64,000 bases of DNA from Pseudomonadota bacterium (GCA_023431055.1 JAEYXX010000048.1:1-64000), one strand, 5' to 3'. Numbered from the stretch's first letter, positions 35,994-46,221 are shown. Numbers and translations are program-made. Notes: a model not told the origin generated them from the letters alone.

Positions 35994-36775
35994 TGAGCGC
36001 GTTCAACACCAATGAAATGATGACCGTGGCCGCCGCACGTCGCCTCGGCAATGGCAGCGTCTGCTTCGTCGGCATCGGCCTGCCGTCCAAGGCCGCCAAC
36101 CTGGCGCGGCTGACCCATGCCCCGGAAGTGGTGCTGATCTACGAATCCGGCCCCATCGGCGCCAAGCCGAGCGTGCTGCCGCTGTCCATCGGTGACGGCG
36201 AGCTGGCGGAAACCGCCGACACCGTGGTGCCGACCGGCGAAATCTTCCGCTATTGGCTGCAGGGCGGGCGCATCGACGTCGGCTTCCTCGGCGCCGCCCA
36301 GGTCGACAAGTACGGCAACATCAACACCACTGTGATCGGCGACTACCACGCGCCGAAAGTGCGCCTGCCGGGCGCCGGTGGCGCGCCGGAAATCGCAGGC
36401 TCGGCGAAGAAGGTGCTGATCATCCTCAAGCAGGGTCATCGCACCTTCGTCGACAAGCTGGCCTTCATCACTTCGGTTGGCCACGGCGAGGGCGGCGACC
36501 ACCGCAAGCGCCTTGGCCTGCCAGGCGACGGCCCGGTGGCGATCATCACCGACCTGTGCATCATGGAGCCGGAAGCCGGCAGCAACGAATTCATCGTCAC
36601 CTCGCTGCATCCGGGCGTGACCCGCGAGCAGGTGATCGAGAACACCGGCTGGCAGATTCGCTTCGCCGACAACGTGACCACCACTGAAGCGCCGACTGCC
36701 GAGGAGTTGGCCGCGCTGCGTGACCTGGAAGCGCGCACCGCTGTCGCACACGGCCAGGCCGGAGGTGAAGAATGA
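35993..36775 (+). CDS. pcaJ: 3-oxoadipate CoA-transferase subunit B
   Basis: 260 residues. The ATG at 35993 overlaps the pcaI TGA. Partner of PcaI; contains the region [11 protein letters not shown] with the Glu that forms the covalent CoA thioester in class I CoA-transferases, and [18 protein letters not shown]. The pcaF start overlaps its end by 4 bases. Confidence 0.93.
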   Translation: MSAFNTNEMMTVAAARRLGNGSVCFVGIGLPSKAANLARLTHAPEVVLIYESGPIGAKPSVLPLSIGDGELAETADTVVPTGEIFRYWLQGGRIDVGFLGAAQVDKYGNINTTVIGDYHAPKVRLPGAGGAPEIAGSAKKVLIILKQGHRTFVDKLAFITSVGHGEGGDHRKRLGLPGDGPVAIITDLCIMEPEAGSNEFIVTSLHPGVTREQVIENTGWQIRFADNVTTTEAPTAEELAALRDLEARTAVAHGQAGGEE

Positions 36776-37977
36776 GCCGCGACGTATTCATCTGCGACGC
36801 CATCCGCACGCCGATTGGCCGCCTCAATGGCGCGCTGTCGGCAGTACGCGCCGACGACCTCGCGGCGATTCCGCTCAAGGCGCTCATCGAGCGTAACCCG
36901 CAAGTCGACTGGAGCGCCGTGGACGAAGTGTTCATGGGCTGCGCCAACCAGTCCGGCGAGGACAACCGCAACGTCGCGCGCATGGCGCTGCTGCTCGCCG
37001 GCCTGCCGGAAACGGTGCCGGGTGTGACCCTCAACCGTCTGTGCGCCTCGGGCATGGAAGCGGTGGGGGCTGCCTTCCGCGCCATCGCCTCGGGTGAGAT
37101 GGAATTGGCCATCGCCGCTGGTGTCGAGTCCATGACCCGCGCGCCCTATGTGATGGGCAAGGCCGACAGTGCCTTCGGTCGCGGCCAGAAGCTGGAAGAC
37201 ACCACCCTGGGCTGGCGCTTCGTCAACCCACTGATGAAAGAGCAGTACGGTGTCGACCCGATGCCGGTCACCGGTGACAACGTTGCCGAGGACTACGGCG
37301 TCAGTCGCGCCGATCAGGATGCCTTCGGCCTGCGCAGCCAGCAGCGTGCGGCGGCGGCTCAGGAGAGCGGCTACTACGCCGAGGAAATCGTCCCGGTGGT
37401 GATCAAGACCAAGAAAGGCGAGATCGTCGTCGATCGGGACGAGCACCCGCGTGCCGACACCACCGCCGAAGGCCTGGCCAAGCTCAAACCGGTTAATGGC
37501 GAAGGCAAGACCGTCACCGCCGGCAACGCCTCGGGCCTCAATGACGGCGCCTCGGCGATGATCCTGGCCTCGGCCGAAGCGGTGCAGAAGTACGGCCTCA
37601 AACCGCGTGCCAAGGTGCTGGGCATGGCCAGCGGCGGTGTGGCGCCACGCATCATGGGCGTCGGCCCGGTGCCGGCGGTGCGCAAGCTGCTGGCGCGGCT
37701 GAACCTGAGCATCGAGCAGTTCGACGTGATCGAGCTGAACGAGGCCTTCGCCGCCCAGGGCCTGGCCGTTACCCGCGACCTCGGTTTGCCGGACGACAGC
37801 CCCAAGGTCAACCCGAACGGTGGCGCCATCGCCCTCGGCCACCCGCTGGGCATGAGCGGCAATCGCCTGGTACTGACCGCCGTGCATCACCTGGAGAAGA
37901 CCGGCGGCAAGCTTGGTCTGGCGACCATGTGCGTGGGCGTCGGCCAGGGCCTGGCGCTGGCCATCGAGCGGGTGTGA
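36772..37977 (+). CDS. pcaF: 3-oxoadipyl-CoA thiolase
   Basis: 401 residues. Splits beta-ketoadipyl-CoA to succinyl-CoA and acetyl-CoA, ending the pathway. Thiolase motifs: the nucleophile Cys91 in [13 protein letters not shown], the His in [15 protein letters not shown], and the second Cys in [10 protein letters not shown] near residue 385. The ATGA overlap with pcaJ makes pcaIJF one translationally coupled unit. Confidence 0.96.
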   Translation: MSRDVFICDAIRTPIGRLNGALSAVRADDLAAIPLKALIERNPQVDWSAVDEVFMGCANQSGEDNRNVARMALLLAGLPETVPGVTLNRLCASGMEAVGAAFRAIASGEMELAIAAGVESMTRAPYVMGKADSAFGRGQKLEDTTLGWRFVNPLMKEQYGVDPMPVTGDNVAEDYGVSRADQDAFGLRSQQRAAAAQESGYYAEEIVPVVIKTKKGEIVVDRDEHPRADTTAEGLAKLKPVNGEGKTVTAGNASGLNDGASAMILASAEAVQKYGLKPRAKVLGMASGGVAPRIMGVGPVPAVRKLLARLNLSIEQFDVIELNEAFAAQGLAVTRDLGLPDDSPKVNPNGGAIALGHPLGMSGNRLVLTAVHHLEKTGGKLGLATMCVGVGQGLALAIERV

Positions 37978-38003
37978 TCCCAAGCTGAGCCGGGTCCGTA
38001 GAT

Positions 38004-38060
38004 CGTAGGGTGGGCTTTAGCCCACCGGTGTCATCATGGTGGGCTGAAGCCCACCCTACG
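38004..38060. repeat. GTAGGGTGGGC palindrome
   Basis: CGTAGGGTGGGCTT and AAGCCCACCCTACG form a perfect 14-bp inverted repeat around a loop that itself contains AGCCCACC/GGTGGGCT. Same family as 23736. It lies between pcaF and pcaB and may uncouple the two mRNAs. Confidence 0.8.
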
Positions 38061-38127
38061 CGCTGTGCGTACCACCGCCGGTTGATGCCACACTTAGCCG
38101 TATATTTCTTCCAGGAGCGTTGCGCGC

Positions 38128-39480
38128 GTGAGCAACCAACTTTTCGATGCCTATTTCACCGCGCCGGCCATGCGCGCGATCTTCTGCGATGCCGGGCGGG
38201 TGCAGGGCATGCTCGACTTCGAGGCCGCCCTGGCGCGGGCCGAGGCGCGCGTGGGGCTGATCCCCGCCGAGGCCGTTGCGCCCATCGAGGCCGCTTGCAA
38301 GGCCGAGCTCTACGATTACCCGGCGCTGGCTCAGGCCATCGCCACGGCAGGTAATTCCGCCATCCCGCTGGTCAAGGCACTGGGCAAGCGCATCGCCGCG
38401 AGCAATCCCGAAGCCGAGCGCTACGTGCATCTCGGCGCCACCAGCCAGGACGCCATGGACAGCGGCCTGGTGCTGCAACTGCGCGCCGCCATCGGTCTGC
38501 TGGAAAGCGACCTGGCGAAGCTGGCCAATGCCCTGGCGGCGCAGGCCGAGCGCCATATCGACACACCACTGGCCGGGCGTACCTGGCTGCAGCAGGCCAC
38601 GCCGGTGACCCTCGGCATGAAGCTGGCCGGCGTGCTTGGCGCCGTTACCCGCCATCGCCAGCGCCTGAGCGAACTCAAACCGCGCCTGCTGAGCCTGCAG
38701 TTCGGCGGTGCCTCCGGCAGCCTGGCGGCGCTCGGTGATGCTGGCTGGTCGGTCAGCGATGCACTGGCGCAGGAGCTGGAACTGACCCTGCCCGAGCAGC
38801 CCTGGCATACCCAGCGTGATCGCCTGGTGGAATTCGCCAGCCTGCTGGGGATGATCGCCGGCAGCCTGGGCAAGTTGGGTCGCGACCTCAGCCTGTTGAT
38901 GCAGACCGAGGCCGGCGAAGTCTTCGAGCCATCGGCACCGGGCAAGGGTGGTTCGTCGACCATGCCGCACAAGCGCAACCCGGTCAGCGCCGCCGTGCTG
39001 ATCGGTGCCGCCACCCGTGCGCCGGGCCTGGTCGCGACCATGCTCGCCGCCATGCCGCAAGAGCACGAGCGCAGTCTCGGCCTGTGGCACGCCGAGTGGG
39101 AGACCCTGCCGGAGCTGTGCTGCCTGGTCTCCGGCGCCCTGCAGCAGGCGCTGGTCGTGGTGCCGGGGCTGGAGGTGGATGCCGCGCGCATGCGCGCCAA
39201 TCTGGAGCTGACCCAGGGCCTGGTGCTGGCCGAGGCGGTGAGTATCGCCCTGGCGCAGAAGATCGGCCGCGACGCCGCCCATCACCTGATCGAGCAGTGC
39301 TGCAAACAGGCGGTGCGCGAGGGCGCCCACCTGCGCACCGTGCTTGGCTCCAACGCCGAGGTCAGCGCACAACTTTCTGCTGCCGAGCTGGATCGCCTGC
39401 TCGATCCGGCTAATTACCTGGGCCAGGCCCGCCGCTGGGTCGAGCGGGCCGTTGCCGAACACACGCAATTTTCCTCTTAG
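38128..39480 (+). CDS. pcaB: 3-carboxy-cis,cis-muconate cycloisomerase
   Basis: 450 residues, GTG start behind AGGAG. Turns beta-carboxymuconate into gamma-carboxymuconolactone. Fumarase/aspartase superfamily: the signature loop GSSTMPHKRNP is at 275-285, with HLGATSQDAMDSG and LAGRTWLQQATPVTLG as the other conserved regions. Operon with pcaD and pcaC. Confidence 0.96.
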   Translation: MSNQLFDAYFTAPAMRAIFCDAGRVQGMLDFEAALARAEARVGLIPAEAVAPIEAACKAELYDYPALAQAIATAGNSAIPLVKALGKRIAASNPEAERYVHLGATSQDAMDSGLVLQLRAAIGLLESDLAKLANALAAQAERHIDTPLAGRTWLQQATPVTLGMKLAGVLGAVTRHRQRLSELKPRLLSLQFGGASGSLAALGDAGWSVSDALAQELELTLPEQPWHTQRDRLVEFASLLGMIAGSLGKLGRDLSLLMQTEAGEVFEPSAPGKGGSSTMPHKRNPVSAAVLIGAATRAPGLVATMLAAMPQEHERSLGLWHAEWETLPELCCLVSGALQQALVVVPGLEVDAARMRANLELTQGLVLAEAVSIALAQKIGRDAAHHLIEQCCKQAVREGAHLRTVLGSNAEVSAQLSAAELDRLLDPANYLGQARRWVERAVAEHTQFSS

Positions 39481-39489
39481 GAGTTGTCC

Positions 39490-40278
39490 ATGCCTGCCGT
39501 ACGTCTCACCGATGGCGATTTGAACTACTTATTGGAAGGGCCGACCGGTGCGCCGGTGCTGGTGCTGTCCAACTCCCTGGGCACCGACCTGCACATGTGG
39601 GACGCGCAGATCCCAGCCTTCACCCAGCACTTCCAGGTATTGCGCTACGACACCCGTGGCCACGGCGCTTCACTGGTCAGTGCAGGCCCTTACAGCATCG
39701 AACAGAACGGCCGCGACGTGCTGGCGCTGCTCGATGCGCTGGGAATCGCCAAGGCGCATTTCTGCGGCCTGTCCATGGGCGGTCTGATCGGCCAGTGGCT
39801 GGGCATCAACGCACCCGAGCGCATCGAACGCCTGGTGCTGTGCAACACCGCCGCCAAGATCGGCACGCCGGAAGTCTGGAATCCGCGTATCGAAACTGTG
39901 CTGGCCGGCGGCGCGCAGGCCATGCGTGACCTGCGCGATGCATCGATCTCGCGCTGGTTCACCGCCGACTTCGCCGAGGCCAATGCGGACAAGGTCGAGC
40001 CCATCGTCGGCATGCTGGCGCAGACCTCGCCTGAGGGCTATGCAGCCAACTGTGCGGCGGTGCGCGACGCCGACTATCGCGAACAGCTTGGCAACATCAC
40101 GGCGCCGACGCTGATCGTCTGCGGCAGCGGCGACCCGGTCACCACGGTCGAGCATGGCCGCTTCATGCAGCAACGCATCGCGGGCGCCGAACTGGTGGAG
40201 TTCCATGCCGCGCACCTGTCCAACGTGCAGGCTGGCGATGACTTCAGCCAGCGCGTGCTGGTCTTCCTGACGGCCTGA
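39490..40278 (+). CDS. pcaD: 3-oxoadipate enol-lactonase
   Basis: 262 residues from ATG 39490 (TAGGAG 6 bases upstream; a TTG at 39484 is rejected). Alpha/beta hydrolase that opens beta-ketoadipate enol-lactone. Nucleophile Ser95 in GLSMGG, Asp in CGSGDPVT, His in HAAHLSN. Separate from PcaC, i.e. not the fused PcaL form. Confidence 0.96.
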   Translation: MPAVRLTDGDLNYLLEGPTGAPVLVLSNSLGTDLHMWDAQIPAFTQHFQVLRYDTRGHGASLVSAGPYSIEQNGRDVLALLDALGIAKAHFCGLSMGGLIGQWLGINAPERIERLVLCNTAAKIGTPEVWNPRIETVLAGGAQAMRDLRDASISRWFTADFAEANADKVEPIVGMLAQTSPEGYAANCAAVRDADYREQLGNITAPTLIVCGSGDPVTTVEHGRFMQQRIAGAELVEFHAAHLSNVQAGDDFSQRVLVFLTA

Positions 40279-40290
40279 ACACAGTTTTTT

Positions 40291-40312
40291 GTAGGAGCGG
40301 CTTCAGCCGCGA
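40291..40312. repeat. Single REP unit
   Basis: GTAGGAGCGGCTTCAGCCGC followed by GA: one consensus REP hairpin in the pcaD-pcaC gap. Confidence 0.8.
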
Positions 40313-40376
40313 TTCGATTTCGCGACTAGATCGGAATGCCCCCAGCCGCTCACAGATCCAATTAGAGGACTGACCA

Positions 40377-40772
40377 ATGGATGAGAAACAACGCTATGAA
40401 GCCGGCATGCAGGTGCGCCGCGCGGTGCTCGGTGACGCCCACGTCGACCGCAGTCTGCAGAACCTGACGCCGTTCAACGAAGAGTTTCAGGAGATGATCA
40501 CCCGTCATGCCTGGGGCGACATCTGGACGCGCCCCGGCCTGCCACGCCATACCCGCAGTCTGATCACCATCGCCATGCTGATCGGCATGAACCGCGAGGG
40601 TGAATTGAAGCTGCACCTGCGTGCGGCGAAGAACAATGGGGTGAGCCGCGAAGAGATCAAGGAAGTGATCATGCAGAGCGCCATCTACTGCGGCATTCCG
40701 GCGGCCAATGCCACCTTCCACCTGGCCGAGGCCGTCTGGGATGAGCTGGGTATCGAGTCCCTGCAGGACTGA
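40377..40772 (+). CDS. pcaC: 4-carboxymuconolactone decarboxylase
   Basis: 131 residues. Decarboxylates gamma-carboxymuconolactone to beta-ketoadipate enol-lactone. Compact helical CMD fold: FQEMITRHAWGDIWTRPGLP, TRSLITIAMLIGMNREGELK, and the AhpD-like EVIMQSAIYCGIPAANATFH near the C-terminus. Last gene of pcaBDC, before a terminator. Confidence 0.97.
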   Translation: MDEKQRYEAGMQVRRAVLGDAHVDRSLQNLTPFNEEFQEMITRHAWGDIWTRPGLPRHTRSLITIAMLIGMNREGELKLHLRAAKNNGVSREEIKEVIMQSAIYCGIPAANATFHLAEAVWDELGIESLQD

Positions 40773-40789
40773 GCAATGTGAGCAACATG

Positions 40790-40826
40790 GCGCTGCTCGG
40801 ACCACGCATCCGGGCGGCGCTTTTTT
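40790..40826 (+). terminator. Terminator after pcaC
   Basis: GCGCTGCTCGG and CCGGGCGGCGC pair over 11 positions (two G-U) around a 9-base loop, then TTTTTT. It lies 18 bases after pcaC and also stands before the end of the convergent FAD gene. Confidence 0.75.
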
Positions 40827-40853
40827 ATGCCTGTCCGTCCTGCGCGCCGGATG

Positions 40854-42548
40854 TCAGAGCGTAGCGGCGTGGCGTCCGGCGATATAGCCGAAGGTCATGG
40901 CCGGGCCCAGATTGATCCCGCCCGACGGATAATGCCCGCCCAGCGGGCTGGCCATATCGGTGCCCGCCGCATACAGCCCAGGTATCGGCTGAGCATTGGC
41001 ATTCAGCACCCGCGCCTGGCCATCGGTGCGCAAGCCGGCGAAGGTTCCGAAGCAGCCCGGCTGTACCTTCACCGCATAGAACGGGGCGTGCTCGATAGGC
41101 GCCACGCAGGGGTTGGGGCCGGTGTGCTGGGCGTCGCCGCTGCGGCGGTTGAAGGGTGTGCTGCCACGGCCGAATTGCGGGTCTTCACCCAGGCGTGCAT
41201 GACGATTGAATTCGCTGACGGTGGCGGTCAGACCAAGCGGGTCGATGCCACAGGCAACGGCCAGTTCTTCGAGGGTCGCGCCACGTTTGAGGTAGCCGTT
41301 GCGGATTTGCGGCGCCACCGGCAGCGGTGCCGGGCGGGCGAAGCCCAGGCCATAACGGCGCTGGAAACGGTGGTCGCAGATCAGCCAGGAGCAGGCTTCC
41401 TGATCCTCGGGAATGGCCTTGAGCATGGCGTCGACGTAATCGTAGTAACCGCCAGCCTCGTTGACGAAGCGCCGGCCGTCTTGCAGCACGCCGATGATGC
41501 CGGGCTTGCCGCGGTCGATGATGTGCGGGAAGTGGCCGACGCTGCCGTCGGGGTAGGGCACCTTGGATACCGGCGCCCAGGCCACTGGCGAGCGCAGGTC
41601 GTCGGCGACGTGGCCGCCGGCCGACTCGCCCAGGCGCAGACCATCGCCGGAGCAACTGAGCGGCGGCAGGGCGAGGTTGTCGTGACCGCTGACATCACGC
41701 GGGAACATCGCCTGGCGCCGTTGCGGATCATTGGGGAAGCCGCCAGCAGCCAGCACCACCGCTTTGGCGCGGATAGTCTTTTCCTCGCCGGCATGCAGCA
41801 CCACGGCGCCGCATACGCTGCCGTTCTCGACGATCAGGCGCTGCGCGGGTGTGGATTCCAGCATCTGCACACCGAGATCTTGCGCCGAGCGCGCCAGGCG
41901 GGCGATCAGTGCCACGCCGTTGACCAGGTGCATGGCGCGACCATAGCGAGCCAGGTGGTAGAGGTGGGTGGTGAAGCGACGGATCACGTGCAGCAGCGCC
42001 TTGGGCGAGCGGGTCATGTTGAGGAAGGCGGCCAGATCGGCGCCGGCCATGATCGGCATGCCCATGAAGGAGGTCTCGCGCATGGTCTTGCGCAGGCGTG
42101 GCAGCAGGTCGAGCACTTCGCGGCCATCGTAGGGCGCGGCGATCACCTGATGGCCGCCGGTAGCAGCACCCGGCGTGTCGCCATGCATGTCGGGGATGCC
42201 GTTGCCGTCGGCGAACTGCAACGCGGTGTGCTGCTCGAAGAAGGCGACCATGTCCGGGCAGTGGTCGAGGAAGGCATCAACCAGCTCGGCGCGGTAATGC
42301 TCGCCCAGCTCGTTGCGCAGGTAGGTGCGCGGCTGTTCGATGTCCTCGACGATGCCGGCGCGCCGGGCCAGCGGGTTGCGTGGCGCCCACAGCCAGCCGC
42401 CGGACCAGGCAGTCGCGCCGCCCAGCACCGCATCCTTTTCCACCAGGATCACCCGTTTGCCCAAGTGCGCGGCGCTGACAGCGGCCGCCAGCCCGGCAGC
42501 GCCGGAGCCGACCACCAGCAGATCGCAGTCGAGTGAGGCGTTGGGCAT
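40854..42548 (-). CDS. KstD-like FAD-dependent desaturase (3-ketosteroid-1-dehydrogenase superfamily)
   Basis: 564 residues from ATG 42548 (GGAG 8 bases upstream). N-terminal FAD dinucleotide fold DLLVVGSGAAGLAAAVSAA and EKDAVLGGATAWSGG. The C-terminal segment GLYAAGTDMAS, GGHYPSGGINLGPAMTFGY with Tyr540 closely follows the catalytic/FAD region of 3-ketosteroid dehydrogenases (YPGAGATIGPAMTFGY type). Such enzymes insert a double bond next to a ring ketone. No steroid genes are nearby. The setting between pcaC and pobA suggests a cyclic keto-acid that becomes 4-hydroxybenzoate or protocatechuate; this is inference. A GGAAC-N3-GTTCC palindrome lies 28 bases upstream. Confidence 0.82.
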   Translation of the reverse strand: MPNASLDCDLLVVGSGAAGLAAAVSAAHLGKRVILVEKDAVLGGATAWSGGWLWAPRNPLARRAGIVEDIEQPRTYLRNELGEHYRAELVDAFLDHCPDMVAFFEQHTALQFADGNGIPDMHGDTPGAATGGHQVIAAPYDGREVLDLLPRLRKTMRETSFMGMPIMAGADLAAFLNMTRSPKALLHVIRRFTTHLYHLARYGRAMHLVNGVALIARLARSAQDLGVQMLESTPAQRLIVENGSVCGAVVLHAGEEKTIRAKAVVLAAGGFPNDPQRRQAMFPRDVSGHDNLALPPLSCSGDGLRLGESAGGHVADDLRSPVAWAPVSKVPYPDGSVGHFPHIIDRGKPGIIGVLQDGRRFVNEAGGYYDYVDAMLKAIPEDQEACSWLICDHRFQRRYGLGFARPAPLPVAPQIRNGYLKRGATLEELAVACGIDPLGLTATVSEFNRHARLGEDPQFGRGSTPFNRRSGDAQHTGPNPCVAPIEHAPFYAVKVQPGCFGTFAGLRTDGQARVLNANAQPIPGLYAAGTDMASPLGGHYPSGGINLGPAMTFGYIAGRHAATL

Positions 42549-42575
42549 GGCTGATCTCCGCATTTTTTATTTATT

Positions 42576-42588
42576 GGAACTTGGTTCC
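42576..42588 (-). promoter_or_regulatory. GGAAC-N3-GTTCC operator
   Basis: GGAACTTGGTTCC preceded by ATT and followed by GGATTTTA. A perfect 5-bp dyad with 3-base spacer, 28 bases from the FAD gene start. The same word occurs at 56344-56356. IclR-type regulators often bind such TGGAAC/GTTCCA dyads. Confidence 0.65.
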
Positions 42589-42734
42589 GGATTTTATGTG
42601 GTGAATGTCGAGGCGCCAAGCACTGTCGGATGATTCGCCCGGGAAGTCGTGCGGTTAGCGGTCAATTATTGAAGGTGTAGCGCAGATGCAATCCGTGAAA
42701 GGGCAGTGACTGCGTCTTGCGCATGAGCCGCGAT

Positions 42735-42766
42735 GGTGGACAAGCCGCGCGTTGTCCACCCTACGG
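42735..42766. repeat. GGTGGACAA palindrome
   Basis: GGTGGACAA and TTGTCCACC around GCCGCGCG, then CTACGG. A known Pseudomonas intergenic repeat type just past the chemoreceptor gene end; it may help terminate it. Confidence 0.6.
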
Positions 42767-42775
42767 CTGGGATGT

Positions 42776-44710
42776 TCAGGTACGAAAACGGCCGATGCGC
42801 AGCTGCAACTCGCCACCCAGCCTGGCCAGCTCGGCACTGGACAGTGCAGTTTGTTCGGTCGCGTTGGCGCTTTGTTCACCGATGCTGCGCACGTTGTCCA
42901 GGCTACGGTTGATGTCCATCGCCACCGCACTCTGTTGCTCGGCGGCACTGGCGATCTGCTGGTTCATCTGCTCGATCAGCGCAACGGCCTGATTGATCTG
43001 TGTGAGGCTCTGGCCGGCCCGCTCGACGCTGCTCACTGCATCCTGGCTGAGGCTCTGGCTGGCCTGCGTCTGAGCGACGGCCTGTTGCACGCGATGCTGC
43101 AGGCTGGCAATCAGCGCTTCGATCTCGCTAGTCGAGTCCTGGGTGCGGCGCGCCAGGGCGCGTACTTCATCGGCGACCACGGCGAAGCCGCGGCCTTGTT
43201 CACCGGCGCGCGCCGCTTCGATGGCGGCGTTGAGCGCGAGCAGGTTGGTCTGCTCGGCGATGGACTTGATCACATCCAGCACGCTGCCGATGCGTTGGCT
43301 CTCGCCTTGCACATGGCCGACGGTCTGCCCGGTGTGCGCCACTTCAGCGGCCAGGCGCTCGATCTGTTCGACGACCTGGCGCACCTGGCGATCACCGTCG
43401 CGGGTTTGCGCTTCGGCCTGTTGCGCGGCTTGCGAGGCGTGCTCGGCGTCACCCGCCACCTGCTGCACACTGGCGACCATTTGCTGCATGGCGCTGGCGG
43501 TTTGGCCGGACTCCTCACTCTGTTCGCGTACCCCCGTACGGGTCTGTTCGCTGACGGCCGACAGCTGTTCTGCCGCCGCGGCAATCTGCGTGGCGCTGCC
43601 GCCGATCTGTTCGATCAGCTCGCGCAGGTGATCGCGCATGCTCTGCAGTGCCCCGAGAAGCTGGCCGACCTCGTCACGCCGGATGGCGCTGCGAACACCA
43701 CTGAGGTCGCCGGCTGCAACCTGTTGCGCCAGCAGCAGGCAGTGCTGCAACGGCCCGACGATCAGGCGGCGAATCAGCCAACTGGCGAGCAGCGCCAGCA
43801 GCAAGGCGGCGGCGGTAAGCAGGGCAAGAGCCTGCAGCGACGTGCGATTGCCTTCATGCATGACGCGTTGCTGGTGCTGCTGCAGATCGCTGCCTTGCTG
43901 CAGCATGCCCTGTGCCAGGTCGGTCAGTTGGCTGCGGCGCTGCTGCTCGGCCTCGCGACTCTGGCGGTAGTGCTCGAAGGATTCGCGGTAGCTGTCGAGC
44001 GCGCGCAGCGCTTCGTCCAGGGAGGCCTGCTGCAGGGCTGCCAATTGCGTGCGCAGTTGCTGCGCCGCCTCGGTCATGGTCACGAAACGTGCCTGCCAGA
44101 GGTCGGCATCGGCGTTGTCAGCACTGCGGATGAACTGCCCCTCTGCCAGGCGCAGTAGCAACAGCATATGGCTCAGGCGGGCTGCCGCCTCGGCCTGGTC
44201 GAGACTGTTCTGTGCGCCGGTTTCGCCGTCGAGCAGTTGGTCGCGGATTAGGTTGAACTGGTCCTGAGTGACCATCTCGAACTGGATCAGCGCCTCATCG
44301 GCGCGTATCGCCATCCCGGTCTGCGCCGTGCCGGCTTGAGACTGGGTGGCACGCAATTGGGTGAATTGCTGCAGGTAGGTGTCGTTGCCTCGTTGCAGTC
44401 GTTGGAATTGCTCGGTATCGCTGGCGATGTCCGTCAGGTCTGCGGCGATACGTGCGTGCTGCTCGGTGATTGCCACCTCATGGCCAGCCAGCGGCGCCAG
44501 CAGGTAGTCCTTTTCCAGCAGGCGTAGTTGCAGGATCTGCTGCTTGAGGTCCGCGACCTGCAGCGATTGCCCGGCATGCCCGAGAATCTCGCTGGCGGTG
44601 CGCCAGCCACCCAGAGCCACAGCCAGGGTCAGCAGCATGACCAGCGAGAAACCCAGCAGGAGTTTGTGGCCGACCTTGAGGTCGGCACTGCGTTCGATAA
44701 TCCAGCGCAT
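42776..44710 (-). CDS. Methyl-accepting chemotaxis protein with HBM-size ligand domain
   Basis: 644 residues. TM1 is at ~15-37, then a helical periplasmic domain of about 250 residues (38-289), TM2 at ~290-315 and a HAMP region. The signalling tip [20 protein letters not shown] continues into [19 protein letters not shown] periplasmic part of this length fits the helical bimodular (HBM) sensor, as in P. putida McpS for organic acids; the smaller four-helix type is ~150. Position in the pca/pob cluster suggests aromatic or C4/C6 acids as attractants (inference). It stands alone, after the oprD terminator. Confidence 0.88.
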   Translation of the reverse strand: MRWIIERSADLKVGHKLLLGFSLVMLLTLAVALGGWRTASEILGHAGQSLQVADLKQQILQLRLLEKDYLLAPLAGHEVAITEQHARIAADLTDIASDTEQFQRLQRGNDTYLQQFTQLRATQSQAGTAQTGMAIRADEALIQFEMVTQDQFNLIRDQLLDGETGAQNSLDQAEAAARLSHMLLLLRLAEGQFIRSADNADADLWQARFVTMTEAAQQLRTQLAALQQASLDEALRALDSYRESFEHYRQSREAEQQRRSQLTDLAQGMLQQGSDLQQHQQRVMHEGNRTSLQALALLTAAALLLALLASWLIRRLIVGPLQHCLLLAQQVAAGDLSGVRSAIRRDEVGQLLGALQSMRDHLRELIEQIGGSATQIAAAAEQLSAVSEQTRTGVREQSEESGQTASAMQQMVASVQQVAGDAEHASQAAQQAEAQTRDGDRQVRQVVEQIERLAAEVAHTGQTVGHVQGESQRIGSVLDVIKSIAEQTNLLALNAAIEAARAGEQGRGFAVVADEVRALARRTQDSTSEIEALIASLQHRVQQAVAQTQASQSLSQDAVSSVERAGQSLTQINQAVALIEQMNQQIASAAEQQSAVAMDINRSLDNVRSIGEQSANATEQTALSSAELARLGGELQLRIGRFRT

Positions 44711-44739
44711 GGTGGTACTTCCTCGAACAGGTGCACATC

Positions 44740-44767
44740 AAAAAAAAGCCCGTCACGAGGACGGGCT
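44740..44767 (-). terminator. Terminator after the oprD-family gene
   Basis: On the minus strand AGCCCGT and ACGGGCT pair around CCTCGTG and are followed by an eight-T run. It is 51 bases beyond the porin stop codon. Confidence 0.88.
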
Positions 44768-44817
44768 GAACGTGCCGTAACACTAGGAGTCACTTGTGCA
44801 GCGATGCCGCGTGATGC

Positions 44818-46092
44818 TTACAGGAGCGAAAGCGGGTAGTTGATGATCAGGCGGTTCTCGTGGATGTCCTGAGCAGTGCCATCACGGCGTACGTCAGAGT
44901 TGCGCCAGCGGATGCTCAGATTCTTGAGGTTGCCTTCCTGGATGGTGTAGGCCAGCTCGGATTCACGGCCCCACTCTTCGGAATTTTCACGGCCATTGAT
45001 GGTGGCGTTATCGCCGCTGACGTAACGGTTCATCAGGGTCAGGCCCGGAATGCCGAGGCCGGCGAAGTTGTAGTCGTGGCGGATCTGCCAGGAACGTTCT
45101 TCCGGATTGTCGTAGCTGTTGGTGAAGCCGTCGTTGACCAGCGTGCCGCCGCTGGCGCCGTCGATACGCATGAACTTGGTATCGCCGCTCAGGCGCTGAT
45201 AAGCCAGGGTGAAGGTGTTGTTGCCGGTCTTGGCAGTGAACGCGCCCTGGTAGACCTTGTTGTCCAGCTTGCCGGCCTTGGCCGCGCCTTCTTCCTTGCC
45301 GGTGACATAGCCCAGATTGGCACCTAGCACCCAGTCGCCGACCGGTTGGCTGTGGGTCAGTTGCACGTAGCTCTGCTTGTAGACGTCTTCGAGGCGTGCG
45401 TGCCAGACGCCAACCATGGTGTTGTTACCGTTGAAACGGTACTCACCACCACCGAAGTTGAAGTCGTCGCCCTCGACCCCACCGAAAGACATCTCTTCAC
45501 GACTAGCATCGTGACGCTGGCTGTTCTTCCAGAACTGGCCGCCGTACAGGGTCAGGCCGTCGATCTCGCTGGAGGTCAGCTGGGCACCCTGGAAGGTTTG
45601 CGGCAGAGAACGACCGTCGTCAGCGCGCAGTATCGGCAGCACGGCGAACCACTCGCCGACCTTCAGTTCGGTCTTGGAAAGCTTGGCCTTGGCGGCCACG
45701 GCGGTACGGCCAAACTGGTCAGCAGCCTGGCCGTCGTCGTGAATTGGCATCAGGTTGGTGTTGGCGGCGCCGCGGTTGCCGTCCAGCTTTATGCTGTACA
45801 GACCGAGCACATCCAGGCCGAAACCGACGGTGCCTTCGGTGAAGCCGGAACGGGCATCGAGAATGAAACTCTGAGTCCAGCCTTCGGCCTGGCCCTGGCG
45901 CTCGCGATTAGTTGCCGGGCCGATCATCGGATCGGTGCCGTTCAGGTAGTTGCGGTTGAAGTAGTAATTGCGCAGGCCGAGGGTGACCTTGGCGTCTTCG
46001 ACGAAGCCGGCGGCCTGGACTCCGACCGAGAGGCTGGAGGCCATGATGGCAACGGCAATTGCACTTGGAGCGAGGTACAGAGCTTTTTTCAT
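44818..46092 (-). CDS. OprD-family outer-membrane porin
   Basis: 424 residues from ATG 46092 (AAGGAA upstream). Signal peptide MKKALYLAPSAIAVAIMASS to about residue 27. The start of the mature protein, AGFVEDAKVTLGLRNYYFNR, is the OprD/OccK hallmark. The barrel ends with LIINYPLSLL. OprD relatives of the OccK group pass vanillate, benzoate and similar carboxylates. It lies downstream of dctPQM (129-base gap), so inner- and outer-membrane uptake may be coordinated. Confidence 0.92.
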   Translation of the reverse strand: MKKALYLAPSAIAVAIMASSLSVGVQAAGFVEDAKVTLGLRNYYFNRNYLNGTDPMIGPATNRERQGQAEGWTQSFILDARSGFTEGTVGFGLDVLGLYSIKLDGNRGAANTNLMPIHDDGQAADQFGRTAVAAKAKLSKTELKVGEWFAVLPILRADDGRSLPQTFQGAQLTSSEIDGLTLYGGQFWKNSQRHDASREEMSFGGVEGDDFNFGGGEYRFNGNNTMVGVWHARLEDVYKQSYVQLTHSQPVGDWVLGANLGYVTGKEEGAAKAGKLDNKVYQGAFTAKTGNNTFTLAYQRLSGDTKFMRIDGASGGTLVNDGFTNSYDNPEERSWQIRHDYNFAGLGIPGLTLMNRYVSGDNATINGRENSEEWGRESELAYTIQEGNLKNLSIRWRNSDVRRDGTAQDIHENRLIINYPLSLL

Positions 46093-46221
46093 TGTTATCG
46101 TTTCCTTTTTCAAGGTTGAAAGCTCCCCTCCGCAGCGGCGGATACGCTTCTACATCGGGGAGAGTGGTGGCAGTTATTCGGGGTTCAGCGACGTTCGCCT
46201 GAATGCATTACGGGTCCTCTG

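Noticed and set aside
40827-42536. 569-codon plus-strand open frame
   Set aside because: Exact shadow of the FAD-dependent desaturase gene, which has full FAD motifs.
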